Part shown: one piece after another, positions 1-7,701 of the stretch | Layout: each line of letters begins with the position of its first letter | How positions within the stretch are numbered: the first letter of the stretch is position 1 | Source: Sphingomonas canadensis | GTDB taxonomy: Bacteria; Pseudomonadota; Alphaproteobacteria; Sphingomonadales; Sphingomonadaceae | Length of the DNA: 64,000 bases | Assembly: GCF_026013525.1 (NCBI RefSeq) | Contig: NZ_JAPDRA010000002.1 | Coordinates: 1 to 64,000, forward strand | Reading direction: 5' to 3' | Made by a program: the position numbers and the translations under genes | The notes under the pieces: model-generated | Told to the model about the DNA's origin: nothing | Seen by the model: only the letters and a program-made list of their open reading frames with translations | Databases searched by the model: none

Positions 1-110
1 TCGATCTTGCGCGCGTCCTTGTCCACGCACACGACCTCATGGCCAAAATCCGAAAAACACGCCCCAGATACCAGGCCCACATAGCCCGTCCCTATCATCG
101 TGATACGCAA
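1..110 (-). CDS. ugd: UDP-glucose 6-dehydrogenase, N-terminal fragment
   Basis: The gene runs off the left edge; only about 36 codons are visible. The reading begins [16 protein letters not shown], the Rossmann NAD-binding start (GxGYVG) typical of UDP-glucose dehydrogenases, followed by [16 protein letters not shown]. The enzyme oxidises UDP-glucose to UDP-glucuronate, a precursor for acidic polysaccharides, which fits the polysaccharide locus further right. I chose a TTG start at 110 because AAGGGG lies about eight bases upstream and because the family normally has four residues before the internal Met; an ATG at 98 is the alternative. The other UDP-sugar dehydrogenases in the window (WecC and WbpA types) are clearly different proteins. 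Confidence 0.85.
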   Translation of the reverse strand, partial: MRITMIGTGYVGLVSGACFSDFGHEVVCVDKDARKI

Positions 111-224
111 TGGTGATCCCCTTGGTGCCGACGTTCCGCCTGCCCTTAACGCACGTCACGGGGAGGGCAAGGGCGCGACCGCCGCAGGATGCGGGAACTT
201 TCGCAGCCGAAACGAAGGTGCAAC

Positions 225-254
225 AAAAAAGCCGCGTCCCACGAAGGGCGCGGC
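225..254 (-). terminator. Rho-independent terminator of the small minus-strand transcript
   Basis: Read on the minus strand, GCCGCGCCC pairs with GGGACGCGGC around a TTCGT loop, with one bulged A, and is followed by a run of six T. It lies about 78 bases beyond the stop of the 20-codon ORF and about 115 bases before the ugd start. It would therefore end a short transcript starting near 400-430, or attenuate transcription into ugd. Confidence 0.75.
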
Positions 255-266
255 CTTTGAAACCAT

Positions 267-318
267 CCGGGCCGGTCAGCGCTGCCTCACCAGTGAGACA
301 GCATCACCGCCGGCCCGG
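267..318 (-). ncRNA. Long hairpin in a candidate small RNA
   Basis: A perfect 9-bp outer stem (267-275 with 310-318) encloses an inner stem (281-290 with 293-302). One position of the inner stem is a G-U wobble when transcribed leftward but an A-C mismatch when transcribed rightward. That asymmetry supports the minus strand as the functional RNA. The hairpin sits between a tiny ORF (332-394) and a strong terminator (225-254), so the whole unit resembles a small-RNA gene of roughly 180-200 nt. I do not recognise a named RNA family. Confidence 0.5.
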
Positions 319-331
319 AAGTGGCGATCGT

Positions 332-394
332 TCAGAACGGACGAATGTCTTCGCCGCCCTCACCGTCGCGGAAGAAAAGGTTGAACGCGAACAT
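332..394 (-). CDS. Possible 20-residue peptide in the small transcript
   Basis: A 20-codon ORF reads MFAFNLFFRDGEGGEDIRPF and ends in TGA. GGGAG lies about seven bases before the ATG, a good ribosome-binding site. The peptide has a hydrophobic, aromatic N-terminal half and an acidic, glycine-rich second half. It has no signal-peptidase site and does not look like a lasso-peptide precursor. It could be a true small protein, a leader peptide controlling the downstream hairpin or ugd, or a chance ORF in a non-coding RNA. The RBS and the downstream hairpin plus terminator argue mildly against chance. Confidence 0.4.
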   Translation of the reverse strand: MFAFNLFFRDGEGGEDIRPF

Positions 395-411
395 CGTTAG
401 TCTCCCATCGT

Positions 412-425
412 GCGCAATTTTGCGC
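412..425. promoter_or_regulatory. 14-bp palindrome GCGCAATTTTGCGC
   Basis: GCGCAA and TTGCGC flank a two-base spacer. The palindrome lies between the small minus-strand transcript and the CtrA-type box, about 18 bases upstream of the small ORF start. It resembles a dimeric repressor operator, but no cognate regulator can be named. Confidence 0.4.
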
Positions 426-435
426 GATTCGGTGG

Positions 436-452
436 TTAACGGGAAATTAACC
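436..452. promoter_or_regulatory. CtrA-type box (TTAA-N7-TTAA)
   Basis: TTAACGGGAAATTAACC matches the alphaproteobacterial CtrA consensus TTAA-N7-TTAAC exactly and is also an inverted repeat. GATTC (GANTC, the CcrM methylation site) occurs at 426-430 and 467-471. Further TTAA half-sites with six- and eight-base spacing follow near 490-525. The box is about 110 bases upstream of the EAL gene and about 40 upstream of the small minus-strand ORF, so it could serve either direction. CtrA often controls motility and c-di-GMP genes, which fits the downstream operon. Confidence 0.6.
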
Positions 453-562
453 ATGATGCAATCCGGGATTCCACGATATTGCAGACTGTTAACCATTATT
501 AATCAGAGGTTAGCGGCAGACTTAACCGTTCCTTCAAGGCTGTCGGGCTAGTCCTCGGGCAG

Positions 563-2011
563 ATGTCTGCAGCGAGAGAGACAATAGTGGCCGCCGACGG
601 CAAAGCATCGCGCGCGAACGCCAATGCGGACGCGCGTGGCGGAACGCTGCCTGTGCGGCGCACGGCTGCGGAAATGCCCATGCATCCTGCGCGAAAAGCG
701 GCACGGCCCCGCCGGATGGCCGCGCGTAACGGCGCCGGCGCCGCCGCGTCGCGCGTGCCGGCTGCCGAGGGCCGCTACTGGCACGTGCTCTGCCTGTGCG
801 AGATCACCAACTTCGCCACGCTGCGCCGCCATCTGGGCAGGCCGCGCGCCGACCGGCTGTCGCTCGACGTGGCGGATCATATCCTTGCGCTTTGCCCCGA
901 TGCGCGGATTTCGTCGGCGGCGCGGTGGATGGTGGAGATCGCGTTCGAGCGTGAGGCGCCGGAACATGCCGCCGCCGATATTGACGCCCTGCGCCAGGCT
1001 TTCCAGCGCCCGCTCGACCTGGACGGCGAGGCGCATCAGTTGCAGATGGTGTTCGGCATCGCCGCCGCCCCGGCTTCCGAGACCGACGACGTCCGCCTTT
1101 CCGAAGCCGCCGAGACCGCGCTGGACGAGGCGCGCGGCGAGAACCGCGTGGTGATGCTGGACCTGTCGCGCGCCGACCTGGCGTTCGACAAGCTGACCCT
1201 GATGCGCGAGCTGCCACGCGCGATCAGCAATGGCGAGATGTTCCTGGCCTATCAGCCCAAGGTCCATGTCCGCCGCCAGGAGATCGCATCGGCCGAGGCG
1301 CTGATCCGCTGGCAGCATCCGACGCGCGGGCTGATCCTGCCCGGCGACTTCATCTCGGTGGCGGAACAGGCCGGCGAGATCGGCGCGCTGACGATGTGGA
1401 CGCTCGAGCAGGTGATCGCCGACCAGAAGCGGCTGGCCCAGGACGGGCACGATTTCCCGATCTTCATCAACATCTCCGGCGTGCTGCTGGCCGATTCGGT
1501 GTTCGTGGCCGAGGCGTGCGACCTGATCCGCCGCGGCGGCGCGCGCATCGGCTTCGAGATCACCGAGACCGCGGTGATCCGCGATCCGGACGTCGCGATC
1601 CGCCACCTCCAGCAGTTCGCCGACATCGGTGTCGAGCTGGCGATCGACGATTACGGCGCAGGCCTCTCTTCGCTCGCCTATCTGAAACAGCTTCCTGCGC
1701 GCGAGCTGAAGATCGACAAGATGTTTGTGCTGCAGCTTACCAGCAGCAATCGCGATCCGCTGATCGTGCGTTCCACCATCGATCTGGCGCACGCGCTGGA
1801 GATGGAGGTGACCGCGGAAGGCGTGGAGACCCCGTCGGCGCTGGCGCTGCTCAGCGTGATGGGTTGCGACATGGTGCAGGGCTTCCTGATCTCGCGCCCG
1901 CTCGCGATCGAGGCCTTCCGCCACTTCCTCGTCGAGGAGAACCCGCTGCTTTCGCCCGGCGGCGCGCAGCATTCGTTCATCCGCCCCGAGAGCTTCTGGA
2001 AGCGCGCGTGA
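563..2011 (+). CDS. EAL-domain c-di-GMP phosphodiesterase with degenerate GGDEF-like N-terminus
   Basis: A 482-residue protein. The C-terminal half is a complete EAL domain. EALIRW starts at about residue 245, the metal-binding Glu lies in FEITET (about 332), the Asp pair in IDDYGAG (362-363), the Lys in LKIDK, the Glu in TAEGVET and the Gln in QGFLISRP. All catalytic positions appear intact, so hydrolysis of c-di-GMP is expected. Residues about 70-220 look like a decayed GGDEF fold without a GGDEF motif. The first 60 residues are basic, Ala/Arg-rich and poorly supported, and the RBS is weak, so a later Met (for example residue 38 or 40) may be the true start. No membrane segment is seen. The stop overlaps the next gene (TGATG), implying translational coupling to the sensor kinase. 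Confidence 0.9.
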   Translation: MSAARETIVAADGKASRANANADARGGTLPVRRTAAEMPMHPARKAARPRRMAARNGAGAAASRVPAAEGRYWHVLCLCEITNFATLRRHLGRPRADRLSLDVADHILALCPDARISSAARWMVEIAFEREAPEHAAADIDALRQAFQRPLDLDGEAHQLQMVFGIAAAPASETDDVRLSEAAETALDEARGENRVVMLDLSRADLAFDKLTLMRELPRAISNGEMFLAYQPKVHVRRQEIASAEALIRWQHPTRGLILPGDFISVAEQAGEIGALTMWTLEQVIADQKRLAQDGHDFPIFINISGVLLADSVFVAEACDLIRRGGARIGFEITETAVIRDPDVAIRHLQQFADIGVELAIDDYGAGLSSLAYLKQLPARELKIDKMFVLQLTSSNRDPLIVRSTIDLAHALEMEVTAEGVETPSALALLSVMGCDMVQGFLISRPLAIEAFRHFLVEENPLLSPGGAQHSFIRPESFWKRA

Positions 2012-4473
2012 TGCGCGGCGCGCTGCGTCTGTTCTCCGCGGCGCTCCTGTGGCTCGCGGCGCTGGCGGCGATCCCCGGCGCGGCGCTGGCGCAACCCTTT
2101 CCCAAGCCGGTCGAGGACGCCTTTGCCGCCGCCAAGGCGGAGATGATGACCGACCAGCAGGCCACGCTGCGCCATGTGGCGCAGGCGGAGGCGCTGGCGG
2201 CGAAGCTGCCCGACGAGCGGCAGCGCGTGCTGGCGCTGGCCACCGCGCGCTGGCTGGCGGGCGAGGCGCACCTGCGATCCAACGCGCCGGACAAGGCCGC
2301 GCCGCTGCTCGCCCAGGGCCTGGCGCTGGTGAACGGCATCCGCGAGCCGATCAAGCTGCGCGGCGACCTGCTGATGTCGCAGGGCGCGCTGTTCATGCAG
2401 CGCGACCAGGCCGCGGAGGCGCTATCGAACTTCCAGCAGGCCTATTACATCTTCCGCGAGGTGAAGGAACCGCGCAGCCAGGCGATCGCCTATCAGAACA
2501 TGGCGACGCTCTATTCGACCGCGAACGACAACGAGAAGGCCGAGCAATATCTGCGCGAGGCCGCCGAGCTGTTCGACGGCGATCCGATGCTGTCGCTGTC
2601 GCTGCACAACAACCGCGGCAACGTGCTGCTGGTGCTCGAACGCTATCCGGAGGCGGAGGCCGAGCATCTGAAGGCGGTGGAGATCGCCCGCAAGCTGGGC
2701 AAGCCGCTGCTGGAGGCGCGCGTGCTGGTGAACCTGGTGCGCAGCCAGGTGAACATGCGCAAGTTCGCCGATGCGGAACGCACGCTGGCGCGGGGATTCG
2801 CGCTGATCCGCGATGCGGATGCGCCGCCGATGCTGCGCCGCCACCTGCTCGCCACCTCGGCGCGGATGGCGGCCGATCGCGGCAACTGGCGCCGTGCCAC
2901 CGAGCTGATCCGCGACGCCTTCGACGGCGTTGACCTGAAGACCACCTCGATCGACTATCGCAACGCCCATCTCTACGCGCATGAGATCTTCAGCCATGTC
3001 GGCGAGCCGGCGCTGGCGCTGCAGCATCTGGAGGCGCTCAAGCGGCTGAACGACGAATCGGCGAAGGTGGCGACCAGCACCAGCGCCGCGCTGATGGCCG
3101 CGCGCTTCGATACCGCGGGCAGGGAAGCCAAGATCGCGACGCTGCGCGCCGAGCAGGTGGAGCGCGCCGCACAGTTCCAGCGCACCATGTTCCTGAGCAT
3201 CGGCGCCGCCACGCTGGTGGTAATGGGCGCGCTGGCCTGGGGCCTGATCAGCATCCGCCGCAGCCGCAACAAGGTGCGCGCGGCCAATGTGGTGCTGGGC
3301 GAGACCAACGAGGCGCTGGAGAAGGCGCTGAAGGCCAAGACCGAGTTCCTGGCCACCACCAGCCACGAGATCCGCACGCCGCTGAACGGCATCCTGGGGA
3401 TGACCCAGGTGATGCTCTCCGATCCGAAGCTGGACGCGGGCACGCGCGACCGCATCGGCATCGTCCATGGCGCGGGCGTCACCATGCGCAGCCTGGTGGA
3501 CGACATCCTGGACGTGGCGAAGATGGAGACGGGTAACCTGACCGTGGACGCCGCGCCGATGGACCTGTGCGCGACGATGAAGGAAGTCACGCGCATGTGG
3601 GAGGAGCAGGCGCGCGCCAAGGGCCTGGCCTTTTCGCTGGACCTGGCCGATGCGCCGCACTGGATCGTCAGCGATGCCGGGCGGCTGCGGCAGATCGTGT
3701 TCAACCTTCTCTCCAACGCGATCAAGTTCACCGAGAAGGGCGCGGTGAGCGTGCGCGCGGCCGCGGAAGGGGAGGGCGACGCGCGGCGCCTGCGCCTGGA
3801 GGTCCGCGACAGCGGCATCGGCATTCCGGCCGAGAAGTTCGACGAGATCTTCGAATCGTTCAAACAGGCCGATTCGGGCACGACGCGCCGGTTCGGCGGC
3901 ACGGGGCTGGGCCTTACCATCTGCCGCAACCTGGCGCGCGCGCTGGGCGGCGACATCGCCGTGGAAAGCCGCGAGGGCGAGGGTTCGGCCTTCGCCGTCG
4001 ATCTGCCGCTGGTGCCCGCCGAGGCGCCCGAGCAGGAGGCCAAGGGCGCCGGCGCGGGCACGCTGCTGATCCTGGATCGCAATCCGATCGCGCGTTCGAT
4101 GCTGAAGACGCTGTTCGAGCCGCGCTTCGGCGCGGTGAAATTCGCCGCGAATCCCGATGAGGCCGCGGCTGAGCTGGCCGCGCCCGGCGTCACCCATCTG
4201 CTGGTCGACGAAATGACGTTGAAGGCCGCCGGGGAGGACCCGTTCGCGGCACTTGCGCCGCTGACGCGGGCAGCGGGCGATCTGGGCGCGCAAACCACGA
4301 TCCTGTGGCTGAAGCCGGACGATGCCGTGCGCGATGCGCTGGCGGCGGCCGGAATCGGTCAAGTCATTGAAAAGCCTGTGGCGGGGGCGGCTTTGGTAGA
4401 AAAAATCATTTCGGATACGAAAGAAAATTCCGACAGCCCGAGTCCGGGGCCGCTTGTTTCGCGCGCCGCATAG
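2011..4473 (+). CDS. TPR-sensor histidine kinase with C-terminal receiver-like domain
   Basis: The protein has 820 residues from the ATG that overlaps the EAL stop. It begins with a signal peptide ending near GAALA-QPF. A periplasmic helical TPR region covers about 30-370, and one membrane helix lies at about 392-413 (MFLSIGAATLVVMGALAWGL). A HisKA domain follows with SHEIRTPLNG (His about 452), then a HATPase_c domain (NLLSNAIKFTEKG, DSGIGIP, FGGTGLGL). The last 120 residues look like a receiver: Asp in LLVDEMT at about 733 and Lys-Pro in IEKPV, but the usual acidic pair and Thr are not clear, so it may be a pseudo-receiver. The same frame stays open upstream, but the signal peptide and the TGATG overlap fix the start at 2011. 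It probably signals to the receiver protein just downstream and, through it, to the EAL enzyme. Confidence 0.9.
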   Translation: MRGALRLFSAALLWLAALAAIPGAALAQPFPKPVEDAFAAAKAEMMTDQQATLRHVAQAEALAAKLPDERQRVLALATARWLAGEAHLRSNAPDKAAPLLAQGLALVNGIREPIKLRGDLLMSQGALFMQRDQAAEALSNFQQAYYIFREVKEPRSQAIAYQNMATLYSTANDNEKAEQYLREAAELFDGDPMLSLSLHNNRGNVLLVLERYPEAEAEHLKAVEIARKLGKPLLEARVLVNLVRSQVNMRKFADAERTLARGFALIRDADAPPMLRRHLLATSARMAADRGNWRRATELIRDAFDGVDLKTTSIDYRNAHLYAHEIFSHVGEPALALQHLEALKRLNDESAKVATSTSAALMAARFDTAGREAKIATLRAEQVERAAQFQRTMFLSIGAATLVVMGALAWGLISIRRSRNKVRAANVVLGETNEALEKALKAKTEFLATTSHEIRTPLNGILGMTQVMLSDPKLDAGTRDRIGIVHGAGVTMRSLVDDILDVAKMETGNLTVDAAPMDLCATMKEVTRMWEEQARAKGLAFSLDLADAPHWIVSDAGRLRQIVFNLLSNAIKFTEKGAVSVRAAAEGEGDARRLRLEVRDSGIGIPAEKFDEIFESFKQADSGTTRRFGGTGLGLTICRNLARALGGDIAVESREGEGSAFAVDLPLVPAEAPEQEAKGAGAGTLLILDRNPIARSMLKTLFEPRFGAVKFAANPDEAAAELAAPGVTHLLVDEMTLKAAGEDPFAALAPLTRAAGDLGAQTTILWLKPDDAVRDALAAAGIGQVIEKPVAGAALVEKIISDTKENSDSPSPGPLVSRAA

Positions 4474-4539
4474 CGCGATACCCATGTCCGATATGTACAA
4501 GGTCGCAAAAACAACCTCCCTTCAAAGGGCCGGGATCGG

Positions 4540-4926
4540 ATGAACATCCTCTTCATCGAGGACGATCCGATGAACCGACGGGTCGTGAAAGACATGCTCG
4601 ATGTCGCCGGGGCCACCATGGCCGAGGCGGCTCTGGCCGAGGAAGGCCTGAAGCGAATCGACGAGGACGATTACGACGTCGTCCTGGTCGATCTGCGCAT
4701 GCCGGGGATGGACGGGATGGAGGCGATTCGCCGCATCCGCGCGCGCGGCGACGCCAAGGCCGAGTTGCCGATCATCGTCGTCACCGCCGATACCGCGATC
4801 GACCTGCGCGAACGCTGCCTGGAGGCGGGGGCCGACGATGTGCTGTTCAAGCCGGTGGCGATGGACGCGCTGTTCGATTCGATCGGCCGCGTGCTCGCGA
4901 TCCGCGGCGGCGGCGGGATACTGTAG
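4540..4926 (+). CDS. Single-domain response regulator (CheY/DivK-like)
   Basis: A 128-residue stand-alone receiver domain. The acidic pocket is E7-D8-D9, the phosphoacceptor Asp51 is in VLVDLRMPGMDG, Thr82 in IIVVTAD and Lys104 in LFKPV. There is no output domain, so it acts by protein contact or phosphotransfer, as DivK and CheY do. It lies 66 bases after the sensor kinase on the same strand, and the pair plus the EAL gene forms a likely operon. GGGCCGGGATCGG precedes the ATG as a moderate RBS. Confidence 0.88.
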   Translation: MNILFIEDDPMNRRVVKDMLDVAGATMAEAALAEEGLKRIDEDDYDVVLVDLRMPGMDGMEAIRRIRARGDAKAELPIIVVTADTAIDLRERCLEAGADDVLFKPVAMDALFDSIGRVLAIRGGGGIL

Positions 4927-4946
4927 CGGCTTTCCAGTTTGCTCCG

Positions 4947-4975
4947 CTCCGGCCCGCAATGCGGCTGAACCGGAG
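4947..4975. terminator. Nested hairpin between convergent genes
   Basis: CTCCGG (4947-4952) pairs with CCGGAG (4970-4975), and inside it CCGC (4954-4957) pairs with GCGG (4961-4964). It lies between the convergent response-regulator and permease genes. No T-run follows on either side, so it is a weak bidirectional terminator at best. Confidence 0.4.
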
Positions 4976-4990
4976 CATCCGGACGGCTGA

Positions 4991-6286
4991 TCAATCCTCC
5001 AGGATCAGGCTGTGCCGGCGCGTGTCGCGCATGCGCAGATAGGTGACCAGCGAGATCGCGATCATCGCGGTGACATACCAGTAGAAGCCCTGTTGCCACC
5101 CGCCCTTCTTGAACCAGAAGGCGATCGTTTCCGCCGTGCCGCCGAAGATCGCGTTGGCGATGGCATAGGGCAGGGCGACGCCCAGCGTGCGGATGTGCGC
5201 GGGGAACATCTCTGCCTTCACCACGCCGCTGATCGCGCTGTAGCCGCTGACGATCACCAGCGCGGCGGTGACGAACAGGAACGCGCTCAGCGCGTCGCGC
5301 GTGCCCTCCAGCGCGATGAAGATGGGATAGGTCAGCAGCGTGCCCAGTACGCCGAACGCCACCATCAGCGGCTTTCGCCCGATCCGGTCCGACAGCGCGC
5401 CGACGAGCGGCTGGAGGCACATGAACACGAACAGCGCGGCCGCGTTGATCCGCGAGGCGGCCTCTTTCGAGAAGCCCGAGGTATCGACCAGGAACTTCTG
5501 CATGTAGATCGAATAGGCATAGAAGGCGAGCGTGCCGCCCGCGGTGAGGAACATCACCGTGATCGTCTCGCGCGGATGCTCGGTCAGCAGCTTCCAGAAG
5601 CCCGATCGCGGGCCCTGGGCCTGATGCTCGATATTCTGGAAGCTTTCGGTCTCCACCAGCCCGCGCCGGAGCCAGAACACCGTCACCGCCAGCACGCCGC
5701 CCAGCAGGAAGGGGATGCGCCACGCCCAATCGTCCAGCGCTCCCTTGCCCAGCGTCGCCTGGAGCAGCAGCAGCACGCACAGCGCGACGAGCTGGCCGGA
5801 GATCAGCGTGACATATTGGAAGCTGGCGAAGAAGCCGCGGTGCTTCTCTCCCGCGATCTCGCTGAGATAGGTGGCGCTGGCGCCATATTCGCCGCCCACC
5901 GACAGGCCCTGCATCAGCCGCGCCAGGATCACCAGCGCGGGCGCGGCCACGCCGATCTGTTCGTATCCGGGGGTCAGCGCGATCATCAGCGATCCCGCGC
6001 ACATCAGCGTGACCGACAGCGCCAGCCCCGCCTTGCGCCCGTGCCGGTCCGAATAGATGCCCATCAGCCAGCCGCCGATCGGCCGCATCAGGAAGCCCAG
6101 CGCGAACACCCCGGCCGAGTTCAGCAGCTCGGTTGTAGGATCGTCGGCGGGGAAGAAATGCGGCGCGAAATAGAGGGCGAAGGCGGCATAGGCATACCAG
6201 TCGTACCATTCGACCAGATTGCCGGCCGATCCGCCGACGATCGATCGGATGCGCTGCGTGCGCGACATGCCCCCGGCTTGCGCCAT
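4991..6286 (-). CDS. kgtP: MFS dicarboxylate/alpha-ketoglutarate:H+ symporter (KgtP-like)
   Basis: A 431-residue, 12-helix MFS permease of the metabolite:H+ symporter family, almost the length of E. coli KgtP. Family signatures include GNLVEWYDWYAYA at the first helix, GFLMRPIGGWLMG plus SDRHGRK in loop 2-3, and ARLMQGLSVGGEYG in helix 4. Between helices 8 and 9, SDRIGRKPLM repeats the loop motif. It likely imports alpha-ketoglutarate or a related organic acid by proton symport at the inner membrane. The start at 6286 has GGAGG six bases upstream and lies one base after the preceding gene's stop (TAG-G-ATG), so the two are co-transcribed. Confidence 0.85.
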   Translation of the reverse strand: MAQAGGMSRTQRIRSIVGGSAGNLVEWYDWYAYAAFALYFAPHFFPADDPTTELLNSAGVFALGFLMRPIGGWLMGIYSDRHGRKAGLALSVTLMCAGSLMIALTPGYEQIGVAAPALVILARLMQGLSVGGEYGASATYLSEIAGEKHRGFFASFQYVTLISGQLVALCVLLLLQATLGKGALDDWAWRIPFLLGGVLAVTVFWLRRGLVETESFQNIEHQAQGPRSGFWKLLTEHPRETITVMFLTAGGTLAFYAYSIYMQKFLVDTSGFSKEAASRINAAALFVFMCLQPLVGALSDRIGRKPLMVAFGVLGTLLTYPIFIALEGTRDALSAFLFVTAALVIVSGYSAISGVVKAEMFPAHIRTLGVALPYAIANAIFGGTAETIAFWFKKGGWQQGFYWYVTAMIAISLVTYLRMRDTRRHSLILED

Positions 6287-6287
6287 C

Positions 6288-7496
6288 CTATCCTCCCCTG
6301 GCCGGCGCGTGCCCGTCCATCAGGCCCGTCATCCGGCGGATCCAGCGGAACCCGCCCAGCACCGGATAGAGGAAACCGAGCCCCTTCGGCAGCCGCCCCG
6401 TCGCGCGGTCCACCGGGTTGGCGGCCATGCTGGCAAGCTCGCGCCATTTATAGCCGATGCCCCGGCGCAGCAGCAGGTTGCCGAAGGTGGCGGGCAACAG
6501 CGAGCGCGCCGCCGGGCCGTCATGCTCCTCCGCCTCGTGCCGCCCGGCCATCACCGAAAGCGCGATCCGCACCAGCAGCCGGTGGATCGCGGGCCGGCGC
6601 AGCTCGCGCTCGAAGGCGGGATCGAGCGGCAGCGCGAGCAGGTCATGCGCCAGCAGCAGCGCCTGCGCGGCGCAGCGGCCGACGCCCAGCGCCTGCGCGG
6701 CGCGGTACTGACGCTCGATCGCGACGGCGTCGCTCGCGGAGAGCAGCGCGGCGACGTCCACCAGCCATTTGATGCGGAACCAGCCGTGGTGCGCGCCATG
6801 CGCGACCAGATAGGCGAACAGCAGTTCCCGCCCCATCGTGGGCACCGTGGTGGCGGGCGAAATCGCGATGCGCCGCCGCGGCATGCCCAGCGCGGCCTGG
6901 GGCAGCAGCGCGGGATTGGCCATCAGCCGCGCGTGCAGCTCGACGATCAGCCCGTTGCCGGGATGCCGCCAGCCGCTCTCCTTGCACAATTCCATCCAGC
7001 GCGGGATCTGGGCGTCGGCTACCTCGGGACCCGGGCTGAACCGCGCATAGCCGGCGTCGCGCAGCACCTGGCATGCCGCGGGAACCTGATCCTGCGGCAC
7101 CAGCAGGTCGATGTCGTTGGACATCTTTACCGTCAGGTTGCCGAACGCCTCGATCGCGAGCGGCATCCCCTTGAAGCACATCCAGTCGATGCCCGCCGCA
7201 TCGAACGCCGCGCCGATCCGCGCGACCTCCGCCGCGGCGAACAGGTTGGTCCGGGCGATCCGCTGGGCGCGCTTGTCCAGCGCCTCGGCGACATGGGGCG
7301 GGGCAGCGACCCCCGCTTCGGCCAGGCCGTTGGCCACCATGCCCCATACGCGCTGGCGCTTCGTGACGGCGATCACCCGGTCCCAGTCGAGTGCGGGATC
7401 CGCCGCCGCGGCGCGCACCGCCGCGATGCGCGCCTCACCCCGCGGCCAGCGGCACGTAGCGCAGACGAGGCGGAACTCGGGGGACAGCGGCGGCAT
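6288..7496 (-). CDS. Uncharacterised nucleotidyltransferase-family protein
   Basis: A 402-residue protein starting MPPLSPEFRLVC. Its core resembles the uncharacterised nucleotidyltransferase family (Pfam PF14907 type): IDWMCFKGMPLA, then VKMSNDIDLLVP, where the Asp-x-Asp of NDIDLLV is the expected metal-binding pair, and an HARLM segment. The C-terminal half is helical with HGAHHGWFRIKWLVDVA, a family hallmark. The substrate is unknown; relatives occur near polysaccharide and peptide-modification genes. The frame remains open upstream to 7805, but that part overlaps the hairpin-rich spacer and is Arg/Pro-rich noise. The start at 7496 has a GGGG run just before it. The next gene, kgtP, follows after one base. 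Confidence 0.75.
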   Translation of the reverse strand: MPPLSPEFRLVCATCRWPRGEARIAAVRAAAADPALDWDRVIAVTKRQRVWGMVANGLAEAGVAAPPHVAEALDKRAQRIARTNLFAAAEVARIGAAFDAAGIDWMCFKGMPLAIEAFGNLTVKMSNDIDLLVPQDQVPAACQVLRDAGYARFSPGPEVADAQIPRWMELCKESGWRHPGNGLIVELHARLMANPALLPQAALGMPRRRIAISPATTVPTMGRELLFAYLVAHGAHHGWFRIKWLVDVAALLSASDAVAIERQYRAAQALGVGRCAAQALLLAHDLLALPLDPAFERELRRPAIHRLLVRIALSVMAGRHEAEEHDGPAARSLLPATFGNLLLRRGIGYKWRELASMAANPVDRATGRLPKGLGFLYPVLGGFRWIRRMTGLMDGHAPARGG

Positions 7497-7516
7497 CCCC
7501 CGGTCCCTATCGCAAT

Positions 7517-7552
7517 GTCCCGCCCGCAGGAAGCACCGCTGGCGGGCGGGAC
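7517..7552. repeat. Hairpin 1 of a triple stem-loop spacer
   Basis: GTCCCGCCCGC (7517-7527) and GCGGGCGGGAC (7542-7552) form a perfect 11-bp stem with a 14-base loop. It lies about 20 bases upstream of the nucleotidyltransferase start on the minus strand, so in a read-through transcript it would fold just before the ribosome-binding region. Confidence 0.6.
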
Positions 7553-7576
7553 ACGCTTGCCCCCCGGCAAGGGCAG

Positions 7577-7627
7577 GACGAGGGCCTTTGACCGTCCAAG
7601 GGGCCTGGGACGGCAAAGACCCTCGTC
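7577..7627. repeat. Hairpin 2 of the triple stem-loop spacer
   Basis: GACGAGGG-CTTTG-CCGTCC is matched by an almost perfect reverse complement ending at 7627. About nineteen pairs form, with one mismatch, a one-base bulge and a loop of about ten bases. This is far longer than an ordinary terminator stem and no T-run follows. It could be a cruciform or repeat element or a structured RNA segment. Confidence 0.6.
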
Positions 7628-7666
7628 GGCGCACCGGGTCCTTCAGGGGAGAAAACCGGGTACGCC

Positions 7667-7692
7667 CCCCGCCCCGGCAATGGCGGGCGGGG
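7667..7692 (-). terminator. Hairpin 3, probable terminator of the dioxygenase gene
   Basis: CCCCGCCC (7667-7674) pairs with GGGCGGGG (7685-7692) around a ten-base loop. It begins ten bases beyond the stop codon of the leftward dioxygenase gene. There is no T-run, so termination strength is uncertain. Confidence 0.45.
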
Positions 7693-7701
7693 CTGATCGG
7701 A

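Noticed and set aside
332-394. The 20-residue peptide as a lasso-peptide or RiPP precursor.
   Set aside because: There is no leader/core arrangement and no maturation enzyme next to it; asnB at 38993 is far away and lies in a polysaccharide operon.
1396-2010. The sensor-kinase frame stays open for 615 bases upstream of ATG 2011.
   Set aside because: That stretch overlaps the well-supported EAL domain in another frame; the signal peptide and TGATG junction place the start at 2011.
2422-4500. A 692-codon minus-strand open frame.
   Set aside because: Antisense shadow of the sensor kinase; composition is His/Gln/Arg-rich and no family motif is present.
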